NCBI GenBank assembly: GCA_041725935.1
Contig: JBGRQD010000001.1
Span: forward strand, 310,001 to 374,000
DNA length: 64,000 nt
Direction: 5' to 3'
Source of the DNA: Marivita sp041725935
GTDB taxonomy: Bacteria > Pseudomonadota > Alphaproteobacteria > Rhodobacterales > Rhodobacteraceae
Part shown: piece after piece, positions 8,296 to 16,074 of the stretch
How the letters are laid out: each line of letters starts with the position of its first letter
Position numbering within the stretch: position 1 is the first letter of the stretch
Notes under the pieces: generated by a model
What the model saw: the letters and a program-made list of their open reading frames with translations, nothing else
Told to the model about the DNA's origin: nothing
Database searches by the model: none
Position numbers and translations under genes: made by a program

Positions 8296-9666
8296 TTACA
8301 TCAATTTACGGCGGCGTGTCACCTGAATATCGAGTTCGGTGATCTTCTTTCTGAGGGTATTTCGGTTAATTCCCAGCAAATCGGCACATTTCGCCTGATT
8401 TCCACCCGTCGCCTCGAGCGCGATTTCGATCAGCGGTGCCTCTATTTCGCGGAGGATTCGCGGATACAGCCCCGGCGGCGGCAACATCGTGCCGTGCAGG
8501 TCAAAATAGCGCCTCAGATGGCGTGCGACCGAAGTGCTGAGTTTCTCGCTGTCGCCGCCGCGCAGGACGGGGCCTGTCTCGGGCTGGTTGCCCAGAACAT
8601 TCTCCACCTCGGCGCGGGTGATCTCGTCGGCGCGCGAGGTCAGGCTGAGGCGGCGCACCACGTTCTCCAACTGGCGCACGTTGCCGGGCCAGCTATAGGC
8701 GCGGAACAGATCAGCGGCATCCTCGGAGAGCCAGCGCTTGGCCCCGCCATCGCGTTCGGCGCGGGTCAGGAAATGCTCGCAGAGCAGCGCGATGTCGTCG
8801 ACACGTTCGCGCAGGGACGGAACGGAAATCGTCGCACCGCTGATGCGGTAATAGAGGTCTTCGCGCACGCCACTGTCGGAGATCCCCTGCCCCGGATCGG
8901 ACTGGCTGGTGGCGATGAATCGGGGCACGTTGTCGCCAGGCCCGTCCATCATGCGCACGATGCGCGCCTGCACCTCGTCGGGGACATCGGACAGCTCGTC
9001 GATCAGAAGCGTGCCGCCGCGCACCCGCGCCAGAATGCGGGCGGGGCCTTCGATGTCGGACAGGTCACTGGCGGTGACGGTGACAAAGGGCAAGGACCGC
9101 CGGTCCGAGAAATCATGCAGCGCGCGGGCGATGAGCGATTTTCCGGTGCCGGATTCGCCGCAGATCAGCACCGACAGATCGGTGTTCATCACCTTGGCCA
9201 CGAGCCGATAGAGCGCCTGCATCGCGGGGGTCTTGCCGATCAACGGCAGGTCGTCCGGCGCGTCGTCGATCACCCGGCTGGGTGCCGGGCGCGCAACGCG
9301 GCTGCGCGAATCCAGCGCCTTGGCGGTGCGCTTCATCAGGTCGGGCAGATCGAAGGGTTTGGGCAGGTAGTCATAGGCTTCGGCCTCGGCGGCCTGAATG
9401 GCGGTCATGATGGTGTTCTGCGCCGAGATCACGATCACCGGAAGATCTGGGCGGTCCTGGCTGATCTTGGGCAGCATTTCGAGCCCGTTGCCATCGGGCA
9501 TGATCACGTCCGAGATCACCACGTCGCCCTTGCCCTCGGCCACCCAGCGCATCAGCGTGGTCAGCGACGAGGTCGCGTGCACCTTGCACCCGGCCCGTGT
9601 CAGCGCCTGTGTCAGAACCGTGCGGATCGTGCGATCATCATCCGCGACAAGTACCGTACCATCCAT
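8296..9666 (-). CDS. ntrC: Nitrogen regulation response regulator NtrC
   Basis: A 456-residue two-component regulator activated by NtrB under nitrogen limitation. The receiver domain has phospho-acceptor Asp53, the AAA+ domain has Walker A GESGTGKS (170-177) and Walker B GTLLIDEL (218-225), and the C-terminal Fis helix-turn-helix contains GGNQAKCADLLGINRNTLRKKI. As in Rhodobacter capsulatus NtrC, which is known to work with sigma-70 polymerase, the GAFTGA loop is missing; the stretch between the Walker motifs reads DLSDIEGPARILARVRGG. The start at 9664-9666 is supported by the receiver domain beginning MDGTVLVADDD and by a TGATG overlap with the ntrB stop, which implies translational coupling. 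A longer in-frame extension upstream lies inside ntrB and is rejected. Confidence 0.96.
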   Translation of the reverse strand: MDGTVLVADDDRTIRTVLTQALTRAGCKVHATSSLTTLMRWVAEGKGDVVISDVIMPDGNGLEMLPKISQDRPDLPVIVISAQNTIMTAIQAAEAEAYDYLPKPFDLPDLMKRTAKALDSRSRVARPAPSRVIDDAPDDLPLIGKTPAMQALYRLVAKVMNTDLSVLICGESGTGKSLIARALHDFSDRRSLPFVTVTASDLSDIEGPARILARVRGGTLLIDELSDVPDEVQARIVRMMDGPGDNVPRFIATSQSDPGQGISDSGVREDLYYRISGATISVPSLRERVDDIALLCEHFLTRAERDGGAKRWLSEDAADLFRAYSWPGNVRQLENVVRRLSLTSRADEITRAEVENVLGNQPETGPVLRGGDSEKLSTSVARHLRRYFDLHGTMLPPPGLYPRILREIEAPLIEIALEATGGNQAKCADLLGINRNTLRKKITELDIQVTRRRKLM

Positions 9667-10772
9667 CAGTTTGACTCCTTTTGTTTGCGCGGCGCTTGCG
9701 GCAACGAGATACGAAAGCGGGTTTTGCCGGGCACGCTGTCGACAGCGACCCAACCGTCGTGATCCGAGATGATCTTGCTGACCAATGCGAGCCCAAGCCC
9801 GGTGCCGTTCTCACGACCCGAGACAAACGGATCGAACACGTCGCCTCTGATTTCAGGCGGCAGTCCGGGGCCATCGTCAATCACCTCGACCTGAAGCGGC
9901 AGCGACTGGCCAGAGCCATCGGAGCGGCGCAGGCTGTAGCTGTGTTCGTAATAGGTGTGCAGGCGGATCGAGCCGCCATTCGTGGGATCGGCCGCTTCGG
10001 ACGCGTTCTTGATGAGGTTCAGGACCACCTGAAGCAACTGGTCGGAATCGCCAAGCGCCAGTGGCAGCGAGGGGTCGTAATCCTCGATGATCTTCATATG
10101 TGCGCCAAAGCCCAGCAGCGCCGAGCGGCGCGCGCGGTCGAGCACGTCATGCAGGTTGACCGGCTTGCGTTCGGGCGCGGAGAGGTTGCCGAACTGTTCC
10201 ACCTGTTCCAGCAGCTTGACGATGCGGCGGGTCTCTTCGACGATCAGGTCAGTGAGCTCCAGATCGTCATTGGTCAGGTTCATGCTCAGCAATTGCGCGG
10301 CACCGGTGATGCCGGCGAGCGGGTTCTTGATCTCGTGGGCCAGCATCTCGGCCATGCCGATCGCGGATTTCGCGGCGGATTTGACCGACTGGCTCTGGTT
10401 GACGCGGCCTGCCAGTTCGCGCGGGCTGATCAGCAGGATCATGCAGCCGGGCTTGCCCTGCACCGGGGCGAGTTGCAGGTTGCAGACCAGCGGCGGGCGG
10501 TTGCCGGTGCCCACATCCACGTCGTTCACGAAAAGCAGCGTGCCGTGCTCGCGGGCGCGGGCGAGGCTGTTTTCCATCGGCGCATCGACGGTCAGCCGGT
10601 CCCAGATCGGTTGGCCACGCAGCCACTTGGCCGAGTTGTTCATGAAGCCCTCGGCGGCGGGGTTCATGTCGAAGATCCGTTCGTCCTCGTCGATGATGAT
10701 CGCGGGGACCGGCAGCGAGGACCAGATCAGCCGTTCATCCACCATCTTCGGCTCTGCGCTGTCGTCGGTCAT
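9666..10772 (-). CDS. ntrB: Nitrogen regulation sensor histidine kinase NtrB
   Basis: A 368-residue cytoplasmic histidine kinase and phosphatase that senses nitrogen status through PII and phosphorylates NtrC. An N-terminal PAS domain (residues about 15-130) is followed by the H-box EMLAHEIKNPLAG with His146 and ATP-binding boxes (LNLIKNASEA, DDGPGLPPE, GTGLGLALV). No transmembrane segment is present. The start at 10770-10772 overlaps the dusB stop as ATGA, and the end overlaps ntrC, so the three genes are translationally coupled. The longer open frame upstream is an artefact in dusB. Confidence 0.96.
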   Translation of the reverse strand: MTDDSAEPKMVDERLIWSSLPVPAIIIDEDERIFDMNPAAEGFMNNSAKWLRGQPIWDRLTVDAPMENSLARAREHGTLLFVNDVDVGTGNRPPLVCNLQLAPVQGKPGCMILLISPRELAGRVNQSQSVKSAAKSAIGMAEMLAHEIKNPLAGITGAAQLLSMNLTNDDLELTDLIVEETRRIVKLLEQVEQFGNLSAPERKPVNLHDVLDRARRSALLGFGAHMKIIEDYDPSLPLALGDSDQLLQVVLNLIKNASEAADPTNGGSIRLHTYYEHSYSLRRSDGSGQSLPLQVEVIDDGPGLPPEIRGDVFDPFVSGRENGTGLGLALVSKIISDHDGWVAVDSVPGKTRFRISLPQAPRKQKESN

Positions 10773-11752
10773 GCGGCCTGCCTCACATCGGTCAGCAGGG
10801 CATCGGGGAGTGCCGACAGGACGGCTTTCGGTGTCTTGGCCGTCAGGATCGTCTTGCGCAGGGCCGGATCGGTTTGCGCGACATCCATGTACCAGCCAAG
10901 GTGCTTGCGCGCGACGCGGAGGCCAAGATCGGGACCGTAGAAATCGAGCATCGCCTCGTAGTGACCCGCCACCATGTGGACCAGCGCGTGTCCCTTGGGG
11001 ATCGCGGGTCTGGCGGTTCCGTAGATGTCGGCCGCGATTTGCGCCAGAAGCCAAGGGCGGCCCTGTGCACCGCGACCAACCATCACACCGTCGGCACCGC
11101 TCTGCGCCAGTGCGCTGCGGGCCGTATCGGTATCGGTGATATCCCCATTGGCGATCACCGGGATCGACACCGCATCCTTGATCCGGCGGATGGCGGCCCA
11201 ATCAGCGCGGCCTTTGTAGAACTGGCAGCGGGTGCGTCCGTGAATGACGATCATCGCGATGCCCGCAGCTTCGGCCCGTTGCGCAAGATCTGCGGCATTG
11301 TGCGAGGCGTCGTCCCAGCCCAATCGCGTCTTGAGCGTGACCGGCACCTTCACCGCGCCGACAACCGCATCGATCAACCGGCAGGCGTGGTCGAGATCGC
11401 GCAGCAAGGCCGAGCCGGAATAGCCGCCCACAACCTTTTTCGCAGGGCAGCCCATGTTGATGTCGATGACCTGCGCGCCCATCCCTTCGACCATGCGCGC
11501 CGCTTCGGCCATCGCCTCGGGGGTGCGACCGGCCAGCTGCACCGAGGTGTTGGCGATGCCTGCGCCCAGTTCGGCCTTTTCGCGGGTCCCGGGCCGCGCG
11601 GTCAGGAATTCACCGCTGGCGATCATCTCGGACACGACGCGGCCGGCGCCAAAGCCGGACACCAGAGTGCGGAACGGCAGGTCCGTTATGCCGGCAAGCG
11701 GCGCAAGCAGCACCGGTGTGGAAATTAAGTTGTCTGGAACCGACGGAGTCAC
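10769..11752 (-). CDS. dusB: tRNA-dihydrouridine synthase DusB (NifR3)
   Basis: FMN-dependent reductase that makes dihydrouridine in tRNA; historically called NifR3 because it heads the ntrBC operon. The TIM-barrel start LLAPLAGITDLPFR and the active-site motif DINMGCPAKKVVGG (catalytic Cys at residue 102) are clear, together with IPVIANGDI and VMVGRGAQGRPWL for FMN binding. The GTG at 11750-11752 is preferred because AAGGA lies 8 bases upstream and the protein then starts about 16 residues before the barrel, as in homologues; an ATG at 11801-11803 adds 17 residues but has no ribosome-binding site. First gene of the minus-strand ntr operon. Confidence 0.93.
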   Translation of the reverse strand: MTPSVPDNLISTPVLLAPLAGITDLPFRTLVSGFGAGRVVSEMIASGEFLTARPGTREKAELGAGIANTSVQLAGRTPEAMAEAARMVEGMGAQVIDINMGCPAKKVVGGYSGSALLRDLDHACRLIDAVVGAVKVPVTLKTRLGWDDASHNAADLAQRAEAAGIAMIVIHGRTRCQFYKGRADWAAIRRIKDAVSIPVIANGDITDTDTARSALAQSGADGVMVGRGAQGRPWLLAQIAADIYGTARPAIPKGHALVHMVAGHYEAMLDFYGPDLGLRVARKHLGWYMDVAQTDPALRKTILTAKTPKAVLSALPDALLTDVRQAA

Positions 11753-11845
11753 CGTTGCAATCCTTGATTGATGAGTTTCAGCTACGCTGTGCCTGCGCGC
11801 CATTCAATGATAATAGCCTGAAAAACAGACCAACAAAACGCATCC

Positions 11846-11860
11846 GCCTAATAATTAGGC
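11846..11860. promoter_or_regulatory. Palindromic operator candidate between dusB-ntrBCYX and ispF
   Basis: GCCTAATAATTAGGC is a perfect palindrome with 6-base arms and a 3-base centre. It sits in the 180-base divergent intergenic region, 94 bases from the dusB GTG and 73 bases from the ispF ATG, inside an AT-rich tract that could hold both promoters. I do not recognise the binding protein. Confidence 0.45.
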
Positions 11861-11932
11861 AGTCACGCCGGAGCGATTGCACAACCACCGGACAAACCTT
11901 AGACAAGCCGCATCACTTCGAGGGATGTGCAT

Positions 11933-12412
11933 ATGAAAGTGCGGCTGGGCAATGGGTATGATGTTCACAAGTTCGGGCCGGGCGACCATGTCGTGCTGTG
12001 TGGCGTAAAAGTGCCGCATGATCATGGGCTTGTGGGCCATTCCGATGCGGATGTCGGGATGCATGCGATCACCGACGCGCTTTATGGTGCGTTGGCGGCG
12101 GGTGACATCGGGCGGCACTTTCCGCCCTCCGATCCGCAGTGGAAGGGTGCTGCCAGCGAGATCTTCCTGAAACACGCTGTTCAGATGGCGCGCGACCGGG
12201 GATTCGTCATCAGCAATGTCGATTGCACTCTGGTCTGCGAATACCCCAAGATCGGGCCACATGCCGATGCGATGCGCGCGGCCTTGGCCAAGATCATGAG
12301 CCTGCCGGTCGAAGACATCTCGGTCAAGGCGACCACCTCAGAAAAGCTGGGCTTTACCGGGCGTGGAGAGGGCATCGCGGCGCTGGCCACGGCGGCACTG
12401 GTGACGTCATGA
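11933..12412 (+). CDS. ispF: 2-C-methyl-D-erythritol 2,4-cyclodiphosphate synthase
   Basis: IspF of the MEP isoprenoid pathway, converting CDP-ME 2-phosphate to the cyclodiphosphate with release of CMP. The 159-residue length is that of a monofunctional IspF, not the IspDF fusion found in many alphaproteobacteria, and no ispD is adjacent. Metal ligands Asp10, His12 (GYDVH) and His44 (GMHAITDAL) are present, as are SDADV and the C-terminal KATTSEKLGFTGRGEGI signature. ATG 11933 is chosen because GAGGG lies 8 bases upstream; a GTG two codons earlier is less well placed. The stop overlaps pgpA as ATGA. Confidence 0.96.
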   Translation: MKVRLGNGYDVHKFGPGDHVVLCGVKVPHDHGLVGHSDADVGMHAITDALYGALAAGDIGRHFPPSDPQWKGAASEIFLKHAVQMARDRGFVISNVDCTLVCEYPKIGPHADAMRAALAKIMSLPVEDISVKATTSEKLGFTGRGEGIAALATAALVTS

Positions 12413-12900
12413 TATACCGGATGATCGCCACCTTTTTCGGAGTGGGTTACCTGCGGCCCGCGCCGGGCACGTGGGGGTCACTGGCCGCCCTGCCCGTCGC
12501 TTATGCCGTGCTGTCCTTTGGCGGGTTCTGGTTGCTGCTTAACCTGACCTTCTTTGTCTTCATGTCGGGCTGGATCGCGACACGAGAGATGACGCGCGGA
12601 CAGGCCGACCATGACCCGTCCCATATCGTGGTGGATGAAGTGGTGGGCCAGTGGATTGCCCTGTTTCCAGTGGCTTACGGCGCGACGATGATGTCGGTGG
12701 ACCTGCTGGCCCTTTATCCCGGCTGGATCGCGGCCTTTGTGTTGTTCCGGCTGTTCGACATCTGGAAACCCTGGCTTGTGGGCAAAGCGGATGCGCGCGG
12801 TGACGCGCTGGGTGTCATGCTGGATGACGTGATTGCGGGCGTGTTCGCGGCAATAGGCGTGATCGCGTTGGCGGCGCTGTTCCATCTGGTGCTGATGTGA
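12409..12900 (+). CDS. pgpA: Phosphatidylglycerophosphatase A
   Basis: A 163-residue inner-membrane phosphatase that dephosphorylates phosphatidylglycerol phosphate to phosphatidylglycerol. Family motifs are the N-terminal FFGVGYLRPAPGTWGSLAA, the acidic signature HIVVDEVVGQWIAL, and RLFDIWKPWL with DDVIAGVFA; four hydrophobic segments fit the usual membrane topology. It starts inside the ispF stop (ATGA) and its own stop overlaps the next start (GTGA), so ispF-pgpA-cinA form a tight operon. Confidence 0.94.
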   Translation: MIYRMIATFFGVGYLRPAPGTWGSLAALPVAYAVLSFGGFWLLLNLTFFVFMSGWIATREMTRGQADHDPSHIVVDEVVGQWIALFPVAYGATMMSVDLLALYPGWIAAFVLFRLFDIWKPWLVGKADARGDALGVMLDDVIAGVFAAIGVIALAALFHLVLM

Positions 12901-13382
12901 CCGGCTCGCGCGCGGAAACTCTGCTGGCATTGGCACGCGCTTACGGGGCGACTGTGACAACCGCCGAAAGCTGCACCGGCGGGATGATGGCGGCGGCGAT
13001 CACCGATGTGGCCGGGTCGTCAGAGATATTCGAGCGGGGCTTTGTCACCTATTCGAACGCAGCCAAGACCGACTTGCTGGGCGTGTCGCCTGCAACGCTG
13101 GATGCACATGGCGCGGTGTCGGAAGAGGTGACGCGCGAGATGGCGTTGGGGGCCCTGCGCGCGTCCGGTGCAACTGTCGCAGTATCGATCAGCGGCATCG
13201 CCGGGCCGGGCGGATCAGAGTTCAAGCCCGAGGGCCGTGTCTGTTTTGGACTGGCCACGCGCGAGTCTGTCCAGACGAAAACCGTGGAGTTCGGCGCGAT
13301 TGGCCGGGCAGAGGTCCGTGCAGCGGCGCGGGATGAAGCGCTGGACCTGTTGATCGCGGCGCTGCGAGACCGTCAGGTGTAA
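12897..13382 (+). CDS. CinA C-terminal-domain protein, nicotinamide-nucleotide amidohydrolase type (PncC)
   Basis: A 161-residue stand-alone CinA/PncC domain, which deamidates nicotinamide mononucleotide to nicotinic acid mononucleotide. Diagnostic motifs are TTAESCTGGMMAAAITDVAGSS, FVTYSNAAKTDLLGV, and SISGIAGPGG. GTG 12897 overlaps the pgpA stop, indicating coupling. The last 10 bases overlap the convergent COQ10-like gene. The COG1058 N-terminal half found in long CinA proteins is absent, as is usual for this paralogue. Confidence 0.92.
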   Translation: MTGSRAETLLALARAYGATVTTAESCTGGMMAAAITDVAGSSEIFERGFVTYSNAAKTDLLGVSPATLDAHGAVSEEVTREMALGALRASGATVAVSISGIAGPGGSEFKPEGRVCFGLATRESVQTKTVEFGAIGRAEVRAAARDEALDLLIAALRDRQV

Positions 13383-13816
13383 AGCTGTGCCGCGCGCCGT
13401 TCGAACGCGCGCACGATCCGCTGCATGGCCTCGTAAAAGAACATGCCTGCAGCACCTTGCAGGATGCGGTTCTTGAATTCGAAATCCACGAAGAACGTCA
13501 CTTCGACCCCGTCCTCCACATCGCGGAAGGCCCAGTTGGAATGCATATGGCGGAACGGGCCGTCCAGGTATTCGGTGTCGATCTTCATCTGTTCCGGCCA
13601 CAGCACCACCCGGCTGCCGAAGCGTTCGCGGAACACCTTGAAGCTGATCACGAGGTCGGCCAGCATTTCCTCATGATCGCCCCGCTCCTCGCGCGAGCGG
13701 ATGCGCGCGGCGGCGGTCCAGGGCAGGAACTTTGGATAATTCGCCACGTCCGCGACCAGATCATACATCTGTTGCGCCGAGTATGGCAGGGTGCGGGTTT
13801 CTGAATGTGTGGGCAT
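13373..13816 (-). CDS. COQ10/RatA-type START-domain protein
   Basis: A 147-residue coenzyme-Q-binding polyketide cyclase-like protein, related to mitochondrial Coq10 and bacterial RatA. Typical features are LPYSAQQMYDLVADVANYPKFLPW at the start, the central strands around FRHMHSNWAF, and the end GMFFYEAMQRIVRAFERRA. It is thought to bind ubiquinone and aid respiration. ATG 13814-13816 is chosen because the conserved N terminus begins there; a longer frame would run into the hpt promoter. Overlaps the convergent cinA-type gene by 10 bases. Confidence 0.9.
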   Translation of the reverse strand: MPTHSETRTLPYSAQQMYDLVADVANYPKFLPWTAAARIRSREERGDHEEMLADLVISFKVFRERFGSRVVLWPEQMKIDTEYLDGPFRHMHSNWAFRDVEDGVEVTFFVDFEFKNRILQGAAGMFFYEAMQRIVRAFERRAAQLYT

Positions 13817-13888
13817 CTGCTCTTTTGTTTTGACCGTGACAGTGGCGGGGGATGTCGTATTGTGCGCGCGAAAAATCAAGGGAAACCT

Positions 13889-14431
13889 ATGTCAGAGCGT
13901 CCTTATGTCATCGACGAAATGATCTCGGCCAAGGCGATCGCCGCCCGGATCGAGGAATTGTCGAACGCCATCAAAGAAGAATTCCGCGACACCAACAAGC
14001 TGGTTGTAGTGGGTCTGCTGCGCGGCAGCTTCGTGTTCATCGCCGATCTGGTGCGCGAACTGGACCTGCCTGTCGAGGTCGATTTCCTCGAGGCGTCGTC
14101 TTATGGCAACAGCATGGAATCGAGCCGGGAGGTTCGGATTCTCAAGGACCTGCGCGGCCAGATCGAAGGCCGGGACGTGTTGGTCGTCGAAGACATCGTC
14201 GACACCGGGCACACGCTCAAACACGTTGTAGGCCTGCTCGAATCGCGCAATCCGGGGCGGTTGCGGACCATTGCGCTGCTCGACAAACCGTCGCGGCGCG
14301 AGACCGATGTGGCGGCGGACTGGATCGGGTTTTCGATCCCCGATGAATTCGTGGTCGGCTACGGCATTGATTATGCACAGCGCAACCGCAACCTGCCCTT
14401 TATCGGCAAGGTGCGGTTTCCCGAGGCGTGA
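13889..14431 (+). CDS. hpt: Hypoxanthine phosphoribosyltransferase
   Basis: A 180-residue purine-salvage enzyme that transfers phosphoribose from PRPP to hypoxanthine or guanine. The PRPP loop VLVVEDIVDTGHT is near residues 98-110; VVGLLRGSFVFIADL and VDFLEASSYG are the other family signatures. ATG 13889 has AAGGGA seven bases upstream; a longer frame from 13805 overlaps the divergent gene and is rejected. The stop overlaps the next gene as GTGA. Confidence 0.95.
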   Translation: MSERPYVIDEMISAKAIAARIEELSNAIKEEFRDTNKLVVVGLLRGSFVFIADLVRELDLPVEVDFLEASSYGNSMESSREVRILKDLRGQIEGRDVLVVEDIVDTGHTLKHVVGLLESRNPGRLRTIALLDKPSRRETDVAADWIGFSIPDEFVVGYGIDYAQRNRNLPFIGKVRFPEA

Positions 14432-14613
14432 ACTGGTTTCTTCTTGTCCGAATGGCGCATGCAGTGCGGCATCCTCCCAGCCTGGCGAAGATCAAGCTTG
14501 GGCTGGCGGTGATTGCGGTCTGCCTGTCGATCTATGCGGTGGAACGCTGGATCGGCTGGCCCGACTGGATGACCCTTGACGCGGTCGGCGTGCCGAACCG
14601 GGTGACGCGCTGA
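14428..14613 (+). CDS. Small single-pass membrane protein
   Basis: A 61-residue protein coupled to hpt by a GTGA overlap. A hydrophobic segment LGLAVIAVCLSIYAVERWIG (about residues 24-43) could span the membrane. The overlap start and host-like codon use favour a real gene. Function unknown. Confidence 0.6.
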   Translation: MNWFLLVRMAHAVRHPPSLAKIKLGLAVIAVCLSIYAVERWIGWPDWMTLDAVGVPNRVTR

Positions 14614-14628
14614 GGTCCCAAGCGCGTC

Positions 14629-15504
14629 CTATCCGGACACAAGCTCTCCGGCGAGCACAGCCAGATGTGGCTGCAGCAGTTTTTCCACCGCCCCCATCAG
14701 GCCCTGCAACCGGTCGCTGCCCGCCAGATCGCGGTGGCAGGCCACCCAGACCGGCACGACGAAATCCGGCGCGGCGGAGGGCACACGGACCAGTTCTTGA
14801 GCGGCGTCGCCAAGGATACAGGGCAGAACCGCCTGGCAATTGCCCCGAATGATCATCTGGGTCAGCACGCAGAAACTGTCCGCACCCGCAGTGATCTGAA
14901 GCGGGTCGATCTCGCGCATCATCCATTGCGCCGGGCCGGATCGTTCCAGCGCGCCGGTCAGGGCCAGCCATGTCGCGCTTTCGGTGGCCGATGCGCGCCG
15001 ATAGACGGCAAAGCGCATATCGGCAATATGCTTGCCGGTCAGATCATCCGGCAGGCGCATTGTCGGGCGGAGCGCGATGTCTGCGCGCAGCCGCGCCATG
15101 TCGAGATGCGCATTGGACGACAGGAACTCCAGCCGGTCCGGTTGAATCCGCCGCGACAGCGCAGGCGAGATCCACGCCAGCACAGTCTGGCAGAACGTGT
15201 CGGTCGAGGTGAGCCTTACGGTTTTGCCCGAAGGCCCGGCGCGACCCTGCATCAGGGTCTCTGCGGATTGCACATGCTGGGCCGCGAGACGCGCCGCTTC
15301 GATCACAGGTGCGCGATTGGGGCGCAAGCGGTAGCCGCTGCGATCCCGTTCAAATACCGGGCCGCCGCAGGTCTCCTCAAAGGACGCGATGCGGCGCAAA
15401 ACAGTTGCATGGTTGACGCCAAGCACTTTTGCCGCCGCATTGACAGAGCCGGTTTCGGCCACCGCAAGCACGAAGCGCAGGTCGTCCCAATTGAGCTTGT
15501 GCAT
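14629..15504 (-). CDS. LysR-family transcriptional regulator
   Basis: A 291-residue regulator. The N-terminal winged helix shows WDDLRFVLAVAETGSVNAA and VLGVNHATVLRRIASFEE, followed by a linker helix and the LysR substrate domain. ATG 15502-15504 is chosen because AGAGGG precedes it by 9 bases; an upstream in-frame ATG lies at the edge of the operator and has no ribosome site. The gene is divergent from two cytochrome genes across a 97-base gap that holds a perfect palindrome, so it probably controls them and itself. Effector unknown. Confidence 0.93.
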   Translation of the reverse strand: MHKLNWDDLRFVLAVAETGSVNAAAKVLGVNHATVLRRIASFEETCGGPVFERDRSGYRLRPNRAPVIEAARLAAQHVQSAETLMQGRAGPSGKTVRLTSTDTFCQTVLAWISPALSRRIQPDRLEFLSSNAHLDMARLRADIALRPTMRLPDDLTGKHIADMRFAVYRRASATESATWLALTGALERSGPAQWMMREIDPLQITAGADSFCVLTQMIIRGNCQAVLPCILGDAAQELVRVPSAAPDFVVPVWVACHRDLAGSDRLQGLMGAVEKLLQPHLAVLAGELVSG

Positions 15505-15526
15505 GGATGCGGACCCTCTTTGCATT

Positions 15527-15549
15527 ATCTAACAATTAAATTGTTAGAT
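15527..15549. promoter_or_regulatory. Perfect 23-bp LysR-type operator
   Basis: ATCTAACAATT (15527-15537) and AATTGTTAGAT (15539-15549) are exact reverse complements around one central base. The palindrome contains the T-N11-A pattern of LysR-type sites. It starts 23 bases upstream of the lysR ATG and ends 52 bases before the cytochrome c' ATG, the normal place for an autoregulatory site that also activates the divergent gene. Confidence 0.75.
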
Positions 15550-15601
15550 GCGCGTTGCATACTCACGCTTAAGTCATAAAAATCTCAGGGAGTTCACATT
15601 C

Positions 15602-16066
15602 ATGAAAAAGCATCTCACGTTCGCAATCGCCTTTGCAGCCCTCGGTTGCGGAACAGCCGCCTATGCCCAAGACGATTTCTCCGGACAATTGAAGGCCCGT
15701 CAGGGTCAGTTCCGCATCATGGCGATCAATCTCGGCATTCTTGGCGGCATGGCCCAGGGCAAGACCGAGTATAACGCCGAAGAAGCACAGGCCGCAGCCG
15801 ATACGCTGGTCGCGGTCTCGATGATCCAGCAAGGCCCGATGTGGCCCGCCGGGTCCGACAACATGTCCATCGATGGCACCCGCGCGCAGCCGTCGATCTG
15901 GGACCAGAATGACGACTTCCTTGCCAAGTGGGGCGATTTCGGCACGGCGGCAAAGGCTATTCAGGCGGCAGCTGCAGGTGGTGTTGAGGGTCTTGGCCCG
16001 GTTATGGGTCAGGTCGGTGGGGCGTGCTCGGCCTGCCACGACAACCACCGCGCTCCGGCGAATTAA
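15602..16066 (+). CDS. Cytochrome c' (cytochrome c prime)
   Basis: A 154-residue periplasmic haem protein. Residues 1-22 form a signal peptide ending AAYAQ. The haem-binding CSACH is close to the C terminus (GGACSACHDNHR), the hallmark of class II cytochrome c', with helices before it. These proteins bind NO and protect against nitrosative stress. It is 8 bases upstream of the diheme cytochrome gene, in one operon facing the LysR gene. The ATG at 15602 is chosen because the signal peptide starts there and AGGGAG lies a few bases upstream. Confidence 0.9.
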   Translation: MKKHLTFAIAFAALGCGTAAYAQDDFSGQLKARQGQFRIMAINLGILGGMAQGKTEYNAEEAQAAADTLVAVSMIQQGPMWPAGSDNMSIDGTRAQPSIWDQNDDFLAKWGDFGTAAKAIQAAAAGGVEGLGPVMGQVGGACSACHDNHRAPAN

Positions 16067-16074
16067 GCCGAACG

